Positions 25,248 through 33,651 of a stretch of DNA of 47,112 nucleotides are shown piece by piece. A program made the position numbers and the translations under genes. This DNA comes from Bacteroidia bacterium (GTDB taxonomy: Bacteria > Bacteroidota > Bacteroidia > 2-12-FULL-35-15). Each line of letters starts with the position of its first letter. Position 1 is the stretch's first letter. A model generated the notes under the pieces. It did not search any database, was not told the DNA's origin, and worked only from the letters and a program-made list of their open reading frames with translations. Where the stretch lies: positions 1-47,112 of the forward strand of contig JAEUTU010000056.1 of the NCBI GenBank assembly GCA_016786925.1, given 5' to 3'.

Positions 25248-27521
25248 CTATTGGGGTTTATAGTATTTTACAAGTAGATTTTTAAAAGCAGGTTTATCTT
25301 TAATATAAATGAAACCATCTGCAAACTGAGCTTCGTATGGGTCAAGTACATAGCCGGTTTTAAGCAATTCCTCTAAAATTGTTAGTGCCTTTTTTTCCTG
25401 TTTAAGTATTGCATACATTTCTGCCTGATAGTACATTAATTGTCTTTTCTCTTTTATATCAGTTTGTGATTGAATCGCTTGCTCAATTCTAGACTGCGCA
25501 AGCTCGGTATTCCCAAGAAATAAATGACAAAAAGTAATTCTAGTTTCTATTTTACTTAAAGTAAGCACTTTTCGAAAATACGGATTCGCACTGGCTGTGT
25601 CATTCAAATACAAAGAATAAAGCTTGGCCAACTCAAAGTTGTAAAACTCGCTATCACTTTTCTTTTGAACTAGAGAAGTATAATCTAATGCTGCACGAGT
25701 ATAATTTTTTTGCCTTTTAAAAACAGTTGCCCTTCTGTGCAAAATATCAAAAGAGGCTGGGTTAAGTTCCACCGCAATATTCAGATCACTCAATGCTTTG
25801 TTTAGATCATTCTTTTCCTTTCGCATATAAATATGTGACCTGAAAAAATAAAACCAGGAATCTTTGGGATCCAAAGCTATTGCTGTATTTATATCATTTA
25901 AAGCAAGGTCGGTCTCCTTCTTTGAAAGATATACTTTTGCCCTTTTGTGAAAATACGAAGCTTTTTTAGAGCCAATTTCCATCAATTTTGTATAATCAGC
26001 TATTGCTCCATCGTAATTCATTAAATTAAAATGCCGGTTCTCCGCTCTTTTTTCATAAAAGAAAACACTTTCGGAGGTATGATCAATACCCAATGTATAA
26101 TCGCTCTCAGCACCTTGAAAATCTTTCAACTTTAACTTTGTTTCAGCCCTTGATTTTAAGGCCGACAAATCATAAGGAGTTATTTCCAGCTCTTTCGTAT
26201 AATAAACGATAGCATCGTTATAATTCTTCATTTCAAAATACACATCTCCAACAATTCGATTTATACTGGATATTTTGTCGTTTATTTTAAGAGCATTTTT
26301 ATATGCCACAATAGCATCGTCATATTTTTTTAGGTTATGATGGCTTATGCCGGAATAGAACTCGATCAAAAGCAGATTATCATTACCAACTTCACTAAAT
26401 TTAGGGTGCTTTTTCAGTTTATTGGCATAGCTGATGCCTTCTTCAAATTTTTTTTGTAAAACACCACCTATCACTGCCCAGAAAAGAAAATCGGTTTCAT
26501 ACTTTTTGTTTTTATTGGACAATCCTTTCAATGCATTGTTGTAAATCTTATCATAATTGCCTTTCTCGAAATCGCTTAGGCAACTTTCCTTCAACTGCCA
26601 TAATTCATATTCTTCTGCGTTTTTTTTATCTTCTGCAGCAGCTCTTCGCATTTCCGCTTCATAAGCCGCTTCTTGATTACGGGCTATATTATTGACAAGA
26701 CTATTTCCAAAACTATTTAACGCTCCCCAGGCTTCATTACTTGTCTGATTTGTTGTTGGACTAGGCTCCTTTGAAAAATAATACATATCACTGAGGTCTT
26801 TTTTAGCTGTGGAGCTCCCCTGGTTACTACTATATCCTCCATCACTTTGTGAAGAATTTTGATTACTACTGATAGAATATTGTGTACTTGAATTAGTTGT
26901 ACCGGAAGTATTTGAATTAAGTTTATCGTTGATCAATTTTTGCACTTCGGCTGATCCACAATGACAATTTGATGAAAGATCATGTATACTTACTACAATA
27001 TCATTTTTTGAAAAACCGGAATAAGGAATATTAAAGGATCCTACTGTTGCCGAAGGTTTTCCTCCATTGTCGTAAAACGTAAGTATTTTTATTTCCGTAT
27101 TATAAACAATACTCATTCTATTACTTTTAATCAAACTTCCTTTGTAAATAATATCAACTGTTGCTGTTACCGGGTTTGCCTCAGAAGCATATGACCATGA
27201 TGCTAGTCCAATATCTCCCGGAGTGTAAGCCTGACCTCTAAACATATAGCTTGCTCCACTTGCTGGCGACACGGCTATTTTATCTATTTTACACCATAAA
27301 CTTCCTTTACCTTCTCCCGGCCCCATTTCAGTATGGTAACCTACCTGTACTTTAAATTTATCGTAACTGGATGATGACGTAGAGGAACACACTTCAGTAA
27401 CATTTTGTGCATTTAGAGAGAGACTCAATATTGAAATTAAAAAAAATGTTATAAAAAACTGTGTTCTACTATAAAGGGAAAGTGCCTTGTTTGTAGGATT
27501 GTTTTTCTGTAATTGTTTCAT
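25248..27521 (-). CDS. Exported TPR-repeat protein
   Basis: From the ATG at 27521 the product is 757 residues with a long n-region and a signal segment (FFITFFLISILSLSLNAQ), so it is exported. Residues of about 35-190 form a beta-rich domain I do not recognise (VQVGYHTEMGPGEGKGSLWC; SIVYNTEIKILTFYDNGG). An S/N/Q-rich linker follows, then a helical AEDKKNAEEYELWQL stretch. The C-terminal half is at least eight TPR units, such as KYDDAIVAYKNALKIN and NYNDAIVYYTKELEITP. Other starts are the ATG at 27536 and a GTG at 27560. It is probably a periplasmic scaffold, with no partner evident. It diverges from the T9SS gene at 27683. Confidence 0.85.
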   Translation of the reverse strand: MKQLQKNNPTNKALSLYSRTQFFITFFLISILSLSLNAQNVTEVCSSTSSSSYDKFKVQVGYHTEMGPGEGKGSLWCKIDKIAVSPASGASYMFRGQAYTPGDIGLASWSYASEANPVTATVDIIYKGSLIKSNRMSIVYNTEIKILTFYDNGGKPSATVGSFNIPYSGFSKNDIVVSIHDLSSNCHCGSAEVQKLINDKLNSNTSGTTNSSTQYSISSNQNSSQSDGGYSSNQGSSTAKKDLSDMYYFSKEPSPTTNQTSNEAWGALNSFGNSLVNNIARNQEAAYEAEMRRAAAEDKKNAEEYELWQLKESCLSDFEKGNYDKIYNNALKGLSNKNKKYETDFLFWAVIGGVLQKKFEEGISYANKLKKHPKFSEVGNDNLLLIEFYSGISHHNLKKYDDAIVAYKNALKINDKISSINRIVGDVYFEMKNYNDAIVYYTKELEITPYDLSALKSRAETKLKLKDFQGAESDYTLGIDHTSESVFFYEKRAENRHFNLMNYDGAIADYTKLMEIGSKKASYFHKRAKVYLSKKETDLALNDINTAIALDPKDSWFYFFRSHIYMRKEKNDLNKALSDLNIAVELNPASFDILHRRATVFKRQKNYTRAALDYTSLVQKKSDSEFYNFELAKLYSLYLNDTASANPYFRKVLTLSKIETRITFCHLFLGNTELAQSRIEQAIQSQTDIKEKRQLMYYQAEMYAILKQEKKALTILEELLKTGYVLDPYEAQFADGFIYIKDKPAFKNLLVKYYKPQ

Positions 27522-27682
27522 TTCATGATTGATCATACTTCTATTTCTTTTATAGTTCACTCCGTCTGATTATTAGAATAAAGCAGTAATTATTTTCAGC
27601 AATGTACTAAATACATCTGAAAATCTATTTTCATTTCCCGCTTTTTTGAACTATATTTATTGTACTCAAACAGAAATGCTAC

Positions 27683-30600
27683 ATGCTACTATCCTTTTTA
27701 CATAAAGTTTATGTTATAGCTGTATTTCTTTTTTGCATTATTGAGGGCAAGGCTCAAACCTCTTCTCCACTGGCTCAAGCCATCAACAACTGTGCTCCTG
27801 CTACCGCTCAAGCCGATCTGGATATTAATAATGTGCGTACCACCATTTTAAACGGTGGTGATATGTGGTGGGATCTGCTAACAAAGGCTCGATACGAAGT
27901 CCCCAAAGGTTCTAAAAAAAATTCGCTCTACTTTGGTGGACTCATTATTGGAGGATTAGATGGTAGCAATCAATTGCATTTAGCTGCTCAGAGGTATCGT
28001 AATCAAGGATTCGATTTTTATCCGGGACCAATTGATTCACTTACACAAGCTACTACTGCCGACACTTGTTTGCGTTATGATAAAGTTTGGAAATTGAACC
28101 GCTCAGATGTTTCTCATTTTATTAGTAACTATACTGATCCTAACTATGTTATTCCTGCATCGATACTTGATTGGCCGGGTGCTATTGCACCTTATGTAGA
28201 TGTGGATGGTGACTTGAATTACAATCCGCATAATGGCGATTATCCTGCTTATGCACTCAACGGATCTACACAAAATTGCAATGGAAATTTATTGGGTGAA
28301 CAAACCCTATGGTGGGTAATTAATGATGTTGGCAATACACATAATAACACACAAGGCGCACCTATGGGTGTGGAGATACAGGCTCAGGCTTTTGCATACA
28401 GCACCTTTGATGAGATCAATGATATGACCTTTTATCAATACAAGATCATCAACCGTTCCAATAACACCTATCATGATGCGTATTTTGGAATGTACATCGA
28501 TCCTGCTGTGGGGAGCCCATTTGATGATTATGTAGGTTGTGATGTTGCACGTGGAATGGGCTATTCCTATAATGGAGATTCTCTTGATGATAATGCCGGT
28601 GCTTCCTTTTTTCAATACGGAGAACATCCTCCTGCTGTAGGTATCGATTTTATTGGCGGACCATTGGCCGATGCGTTCGATGGTGTAGATAATGACCGCG
28701 ATAGTATTATTGATGAACCCGGTGAACGCATCAAGATGTCGAACTTCATGAATTTTTGGAGCGATAATAACGCAATGGGTTACCCCAACACCGCAGGTCA
28801 TTATTATCTGTTCATGCAAACTTTAAACTTAGCCGGTCTTCCAACTTTTTATTATGATATCATGAATGGAAGTATCCCTTGCAAGTTTCATTTTCCGGGC
28901 GATTCCGATCCTTATGGATGGGGCACCAATGGTGTGCCACAGCCACCATGGACCGAATATTTACCAACAGTTAACTTCCCTGCTTATAGGCAATTTATCA
29001 TGTCGGCAGGAAAATTCACTTTTCAACCCGGTGCCGTTCAAACCATCACCAAAGCTGTTATCTGGGCACGCGATACCAGCGGTGATCATTTAGCATCAGT
29101 AGAAAAATTAAAATTAGCTGATGATAAAGCACAGCAATTATTTGATAATTGTTTTCAGATACAATGTGTTCCGCCCAATCCTGTTATTTTTTATTCTTCC
29201 AATGAAATGGATGTGCAGTTCAATTATCCCAATGCAGGAAATACATTTACCTGGACATTTGGTGATTGCGGATATAATGTATCGCATGAACGTAATCCAA
29301 AACATACGTATTGCAAGCCCGGAACCTACGATGTATGTTTAACCGTGAGTAATGAATGCGGCACATCTTCGGTATGTATGCCTATCACTGTAAAGTATAA
29401 TAATCCGGGTTTTTTAGTTCAACGTATGGAAGGAACAGGTAATTGCGGATATGAATTGGAATTCATAAACGGCATGCACGACAGCGTTCTGAACAGTCCT
29501 TTTCATCGTGTATTCCGGCCGGTGTACAATTATTCAAAAGGTCCGGTAAGAGTTGAAGTGATCGATAAAAATGTATTGCCACAGGATATTTTTACGATCC
29601 GTCTGAATGGAGTAAACGATACATCGGGCTGGATCATGTATCGTCAAAATGCTAATGATACAGTGTATTCTGCTTCCACCATCAAAGTAGGTGAGGCACA
29701 ATTGATCCCGCAATGGGGATTATTGGTACAGGTAGTAAAAACAATAAAACCGGGCAGTTCTACATATAATATCGATATAGAAAAAAATAAAAATGGGTTC
29801 ATTAGTTCATCGATCCATTATTCCGACAACAGTAAACAATGGCTGGGCGGTGTAGTTGATAAAGACACACTCTTCCCTACCAATTGGATCCGTTCAGGAA
29901 CATTTGAAGCATTTGATTTCAACGGCTTTTATAACGATTACGCAGTTGATTATTCCGAAAATTACGAGAACATTATTCATCGCACCTTTGCACCTTATCG
30001 TTTGTGTGGAACGAATTCACTGGGAAGCACTGTTCCTGTTCTAGGCGAAGGCGGGCCTGCCTGGAATAAATTCCAGACATTAAGCTCCATGAGTTTTTTA
30101 TCTAGTATTGATCTTGTTATTACACCTGATAAAACAAAATGGTCGCGTGCTGCCGTATTGGAAACATCTAGTGATCCCGGTTTATCGCAAGGCGCAGCAC
30201 CAAAATTAAATTTACGTTCGGCTCCATCAGTTGATAAAGAAGGGCAAGCAGATGGCACAGGCACAGGCATGGGATGGTTTCCGGGATATGCGATCAATTT
30301 AGAAACAGGTGAACGACTAAATATTGCATTTGGCGAAGACTCCTGGTACACCATAGAGAATGGAAAAGATATGATCTGGAATCCGACAGCAAATGAATTA
30401 GGAGCGAATGGTGAGATCTTGTTTGGAGGAAAACATTATATCTACATATTCGGACACAATGGCGATGCACGCTATCTTGCAACTGACCCTTATCTTCCAA
30501 ATGAATTAAAAGACATTCCAATGTATGACTCCTGCAAAACGATCAAAAAATTATTGGATGCTGCAAGTATTGCCTCTACAGTAACACTAAGCGATACATA

Positions 30601-31063
30601 CAAACGGGAAGTATATGCCGATGCCATGTGGGTAGGAATGCCTTTACTGAAAGCAGGGCAACAACTTTTGGCATCGGAAGTAACGATAAAGATCCGTGTC
30701 ACGAAGCCATACAACACATACACAACATACGGCCCTGCATTAAATAATAACTTCCCGATGTATCAATTCGATTCACGGAACATGAATGATCCGGGAGGCG
30801 AACAAATTACTGTATCCGAAGGACAAACACTTTTATATCCTAATCCTTTCTCCAGTTTTAGTACCATTCAATTTTCAAACGATAAATGCGAAGTACATCA
30901 GCTGGATATGTATGATCTTTCAGGTAAACTGATCAGACGATACGAGAATATCACAACAGATAAGATACTAATAGAGAAACTCAGTCTGAAAAGCGGTGCC
31001 TATATTTATCAATTAAAAAAAGGCGATACTCCAATAGGAACAGGCAAAATGGTGGTGTATTAA
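27683..31063 (+). CDS. T9SS-secreted protein with PKD domain
   Basis: 1126 residues with an SPI signal (MLLSFLHKVYVIAVFLFCII, cleavage after EGKAQ). A large N-terminal region of unknown fold includes acidic calcium-type loops (VDVDGDLNYNPHNGDYPAY; GVDNDRDSIIDEPGERI). At about residues 495-572 is a PKD domain (TFTWTFGDCG; HTYCKPGTYDVCLTVSN). The C-terminus is a type A sorting domain: LLYPNPFSSFSTIQF, LDMYDLSGKLIRRY, SLKSGAYIYQLKKG, KMVVY. It is the only accessory gene of 19-39 kb on the plus strand. Its stop codon coincides with a remnant of the polyprenyl synthase 3' end. Confidence 0.85.
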   Translation: MLLSFLHKVYVIAVFLFCIIEGKAQTSSPLAQAINNCAPATAQADLDINNVRTTILNGGDMWWDLLTKARYEVPKGSKKNSLYFGGLIIGGLDGSNQLHLAAQRYRNQGFDFYPGPIDSLTQATTADTCLRYDKVWKLNRSDVSHFISNYTDPNYVIPASILDWPGAIAPYVDVDGDLNYNPHNGDYPAYALNGSTQNCNGNLLGEQTLWWVINDVGNTHNNTQGAPMGVEIQAQAFAYSTFDEINDMTFYQYKIINRSNNTYHDAYFGMYIDPAVGSPFDDYVGCDVARGMGYSYNGDSLDDNAGASFFQYGEHPPAVGIDFIGGPLADAFDGVDNDRDSIIDEPGERIKMSNFMNFWSDNNAMGYPNTAGHYYLFMQTLNLAGLPTFYYDIMNGSIPCKFHFPGDSDPYGWGTNGVPQPPWTEYLPTVNFPAYRQFIMSAGKFTFQPGAVQTITKAVIWARDTSGDHLASVEKLKLADDKAQQLFDNCFQIQCVPPNPVIFYSSNEMDVQFNYPNAGNTFTWTFGDCGYNVSHERNPKHTYCKPGTYDVCLTVSNECGTSSVCMPITVKYNNPGFLVQRMEGTGNCGYELEFINGMHDSVLNSPFHRVFRPVYNYSKGPVRVEVIDKNVLPQDIFTIRLNGVNDTSGWIMYRQNANDTVYSASTIKVGEAQLIPQWGLLVQVVKTIKPGSSTYNIDIEKNKNGFISSSIHYSDNSKQWLGGVVDKDTLFPTNWIRSGTFEAFDFNGFYNDYAVDYSENYENIIHRTFAPYRLCGTNSLGSTVPVLGEGGPAWNKFQTLSSMSFLSSIDLVITPDKTKWSRAAVLETSSDPGLSQGAAPKLNLRSAPSVDKEGQADGTGTGMGWFPGYAINLETGERLNIAFGEDSWYTIENGKDMIWNPTANELGANGEILFGGKHYIYIFGHNGDARYLATDPYLPNELKDIPMYDSCKTIKKLLDAASIASTVTLSDTYKREVYADAMWVGMPLLKAGQQLLASEVTIKIRVTKPYNTYTTYGPALNNNFPMYQFDSRNMNDPGGEQITVSEGQTLLYPNPFSSFSTIQFSNDKCEVHQLDMYDLSGKLIRRYENITTDKILIEKLSLKSGAYIYQLKKGDTPIGTGKMVVY

Positions 31064-31088
31064 TTCTTCCTCTCCGCAGTATATTTTT
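31061..31088 (-). repeat. Short remnant (R4) of the polyprenyl synthase 3' end
   Basis: About 28 bases match the last codons (KYTAERKN in that frame) and stop of the polyprenyl diphosphate synthase gene at 39240-39267, with one visible mismatch. The match begins exactly at the stop codon, as in the two longer copies. It overlaps the TAA of the plus-strand T9SS gene. Confidence 0.7.
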
Positions 31089-31127
31089 TTGACATCACCA
31101 AAGAACACATTAATACCCAATCCCCTT

Positions 31128-31796
31128 CTATTGTATTACCTGATAGCGGACTAGCTCCCAAATCTGGTTTGTACTTAATTTTTCTTTTCTGACTAGGCCA
31201 ACATGCTTTGAAAAATATACATTTGAAGGGCTTAATTCCATTGTCTCATCTTTGGTATGATGAAATTTTACCACATTCCGAAATACATTCGTACCAATTA
31301 ATAATGAATCATAGCTTTGTTTATAATAGGTAATTCCTTGGGCGGCATAATATATAATTTGATCTCCATCAATAAATCTATTAGTCATTGTGTATGTAGC
31401 GCCAATATAATCTGTTTGCTTGTATTTTCTTAGTAGAGCTCCAACTTCTTTTGTAGTTAAAATGTAGTTTCCCATCGAAATACTGTAATAATAAACACAA
31501 GAATCGTAATTGCTGTAAGCTCTAAAGCCATAAAACATATAGTCTCCTTCCTCTTGTGTTGTATTCGTTTGGTGGTATAAATAACTGGTATCGGCAAATA
31601 CATACACACTATCTTCTACTCCACTAGCGCTGTCTTTATAAACCCAATAGGTTCCTGTTTTGAAATAGGAATAGGCGGGTAGATCTGCTAAAGGTGCCGG
31701 AGGAACTTCGTAGTATTTTTCATACTCAAATTTTCCACAGCTATTGAATAATAGCAGCGTAAATACAAATACAATGAAAACAAATGACTTTTTCAA
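31128..31796 (-). CDS. Hypothetical lipoprotein, paralogue of the one at 23.5 kb
   Basis: 222 residues with an SPII signal (MKKSFVFIVFVFTLLLFNSC, Cys20). LPAYSYFKTGTYWVYKDSAS and GVEDSVYVF are nearly the same as in the 23530-24243 lipoprotein, and the C-terminal half aligns too (YDSLLIGTNVFRNVVKF; VGLVRKE; RYQVIQ). The family is not recognised. It stands alone between two copies of the polyprenyl synthase 3' end (R3 upstream, R4 downstream). A TAATTTTG octamer at 31833-31826 (minus), overlapping the edge of R3, could serve as its -7 element. Confidence 0.8.
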   Translation of the reverse strand: MKKSFVFIVFVFTLLLFNSCGKFEYEKYYEVPPAPLADLPAYSYFKTGTYWVYKDSASGVEDSVYVFADTSYLYHQTNTTQEEGDYMFYGFRAYSNYDSCVYYYSISMGNYILTTKEVGALLRKYKQTDYIGATYTMTNRFIDGDQIIYYAAQGITYYKQSYDSLLIGTNVFRNVVKFHHTKDETMELSPSNVYFSKHVGLVRKEKLSTNQIWELVRYQVIQ

Positions 31797-31830
31797 TGAG
31801 TATTAATTAAGTACATACTAATGTACAAAA

Positions 31831-31992
31831 TTAATTCTTCCTTTCCGTAGTATATTTTACCAAACCAATTAAAGAAGCTTTGGCAGGGCTTTCAGGGAAG
31901 GTATTTAACAGATCAATGGCTTTGGCTTTGTATTCATTCATTTTTGTTTCGGCATATTGAATGCCTCCACTCTTGATCACAAAATAAACTAC
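31831..31992 (-). pseudogene. Duplicated 3' end of the polyprenyl synthase gene (copy R3)
   Basis: About 160 bases match 39240-39400 without indels and with roughly a dozen mismatches. The frame still reads VIKSGGIQYAETKMNEYKAK to ERKN and a TAA stop. The rest of the gene is absent: at the upstream side the copy joins directly to the stop codon of the T9SS gene at 31989. Compared with the intact gene it has D to E and S to A changes shared with copy R2. Confidence 0.9.
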
Positions 31993-33410
31993 TGCCTAAT
32001 AAATTTCTTGCTCCAGATGCCCTTTTCATTCTGCACCCGTACTACATATATACCACTTGGAAATTCATCTACTGAAATTTGAAGTTTGGGATCATTCATT
32101 TGTTTAGAATAAACTGTTTCACCTAATACATTTACAATGTTTAATGTGTAGCTTTCTGAAATTGAATTCTCAAATTCTATGTTTATAATGGATTGAGCGG
32201 GGTTGGGGTAAATTGAAAATGAATTGAAACTTGAAATTTCATTAATTCCTAATGCGATACAGCCTGAAAAATTATCTGGATTTTGAATTTTTGCAAAATG
32301 GCTAACAGATGAATCATTATTTACAGACCAAAAACCACCTGCTATATATAACGTATCATTAAAAATTGCAGCAGAAACAATAATATTGTCAAAAATATCA
32401 TTTGCATATGTACACCATTTTGTAGAATCAAGAACAGCTATATTAGAAGCGCTCAACCCTCCTGCACTATCCATATATCCAAAACACCAAATTTGTTCGT
32501 GATAAACAAGCATCTTATAAATAACAGTATTAAATCCATTATTCATTTGAGCATCTATCCATTGAGAGCCATTCCATTTCATAACGTTATCCCCGGTATT
32601 ACCATCAGCTTTTAAAAAATGGCCAGCAACGTACAACTCATTTTTATACACAACCATACTATGCAAATACGCTCCTGAACCCAAATTTAACAAACCCCCA
32701 CCAACCGGAAGCCAGTTTGAACCATCAAATTTTAATATACTCCTATATCCTGGGGTAGGATTATTATCAAATGCACCGCATATATACAATTCTCCATTAA
32801 ACTCTATTGCATCATGTATTGATATTTGAGAACCGGAATCTAAAGGCAAAACAATCGGTTGAAAACTATTGCCATCATACGTTGCAATACTACTGGTTGG
32901 TTGTCCTACAATACTGTCAAAATTACCATATATATATATTAATCCATTATGCTTGTACAAACCATACACAATACCGTCAGCATAATTGGTGCTAAATTCA
33001 AATGCTCGCTGAGGTAAACTATCCCAACTCAATCCATCCCACAAAGCAAGTAAAGATGTATTTATTCCACCAATTGATTTAAATTGTCCTCCAACTAATA
33101 ATTTGCCATTATAGGGTATACAAGAAGTAATTAAAGCGTTAGTTGCAGTCGTGCTTAATGTATCATGTGTATCCAAACCGCCACCAAGTGAATCCCAACT
33201 TGCGCCATCCCAACTACCAATCCCCCGAACATATAAGCCATTAATGTCATCCAAGAGTCTGCTACTTACTAAAAGTTGATTATTCACAGAATCGTAAATT
33301 GTTTTTTGTAATTGATAATCGAAAATTCCTCCTGGCACAGGAACGAAATTTTGTGCTTTGGAGCAGAAAAAAAACAGAAAAAAAATAAAAAACAGAAATA
33401 TTTTTTTCAT
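31989..33410 (-). CDS. T9SS-secreted protein with propeller-like repeats (gene C)
   Basis: 473 residues with a signal peptide (MKKIFLFFIFFLFFFCSKAQ). The body is a series of blades with the pattern W-D/N-G-x-x-W (IGSWDGASWDSLGGGL, LALWDGLSWDSLP, VMKWNGSQWIDA) alternating with YNGKLLVGGQF- or YKNELYVAGHF-type strands, which suggests a beta-propeller. The C-terminal 80 residues are a type A sorting domain (FSIYPNPAQSIINIEF to KKFIRQ), almost identical to that of the upstream gene at 33648. The stop codon lies at the junction with the polyprenyl synthase fragment R3. It probably has its own promoter at 33427-33459. Ligand unknown. Confidence 0.85.
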   Translation of the reverse strand: MKKIFLFFIFFLFFFCSKAQNFVPVPGGIFDYQLQKTIYDSVNNQLLVSSRLLDDINGLYVRGIGSWDGASWDSLGGGLDTHDTLSTTATNALITSCIPYNGKLLVGGQFKSIGGINTSLLALWDGLSWDSLPQRAFEFSTNYADGIVYGLYKHNGLIYIYGNFDSIVGQPTSSIATYDGNSFQPIVLPLDSGSQISIHDAIEFNGELYICGAFDNNPTPGYRSILKFDGSNWLPVGGGLLNLGSGAYLHSMVVYKNELYVAGHFLKADGNTGDNVMKWNGSQWIDAQMNNGFNTVIYKMLVYHEQIWCFGYMDSAGGLSASNIAVLDSTKWCTYANDIFDNIIVSAAIFNDTLYIAGGFWSVNNDSSVSHFAKIQNPDNFSGCIALGINEISSFNSFSIYPNPAQSIINIEFENSISESYTLNIVNVLGETVYSKQMNDPKLQISVDEFPSGIYVVRVQNEKGIWSKKFIRQ

Positions 33411-33426
33411 GAGAAAAGCCTTTATA

Positions 33427-33459
33427 CAAATATAGGCAACTCATTGTCAAGTTCTACAA
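33427..33459 (-). promoter_or_regulatory. Probable promoter of gene C
   Basis: On the minus strand, TTGT (33459-33456), a 21-base gap and TATATTTG (33434-33427) fit the phylum consensus. The transcript would start close to the ATG at 33410. Confidence 0.55.
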
Positions 33460-33489
33460 TGATTAAAAGAGATGTAAGATAATTGGCTT

Positions 33490-33651
33490 TTAATTCTTCC
33501 TTTCCGTAGTATATTTTACCAAACCAATTAAAGAAGCTTTGGCCGGGCTTTCAGGGAATGCGTTTAACAGATCAATGGCTTTGGCTTTGTATTCATTCAT
33601 CTTTGTTTCGGCATATTGAATGCCTCCACTCTTGATCACAAAATCAATTAT
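33490..33651 (-). pseudogene. Duplicated 3' end of the polyprenyl synthase gene (copy R2)
   Basis: About 160 bases match 39240-39400 with about ten mismatches and no indels. About six of these are synonymous in the gene frame; the rest give S to A, D to E and T to A. The frame reads to ERKN and TAA. On the upstream side it joins the stop codon of the T9SS gene at 33648. The same junction occurs in copy R3, so the T9SS end and this fragment were duplicated together. Confidence 0.92.

Noticed and set aside
25220..25285. Tiny plus-strand ORF of 21 codons preceded by GAGGAGG
   Set aside because: The purine stretch is only a base or so from the ATG, the frame overlaps the end of the TPR gene, and the codons look like the complement of that gene's end.
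28307..28819. 170-codon minus-strand ORF
   Set aside because: It lies entirely inside the T9SS gene at 27683-31063, which has a signal peptide, PKD domain and sorting domain; the reverse frame is a shadow.
31831..31992. Independent small gene in copies R2 and R3
   Set aside because: Each frame has no start codon of its own with a promoter and reads only the tail of polyprenyl synthase, without any active-site motif; they are gene fragments.
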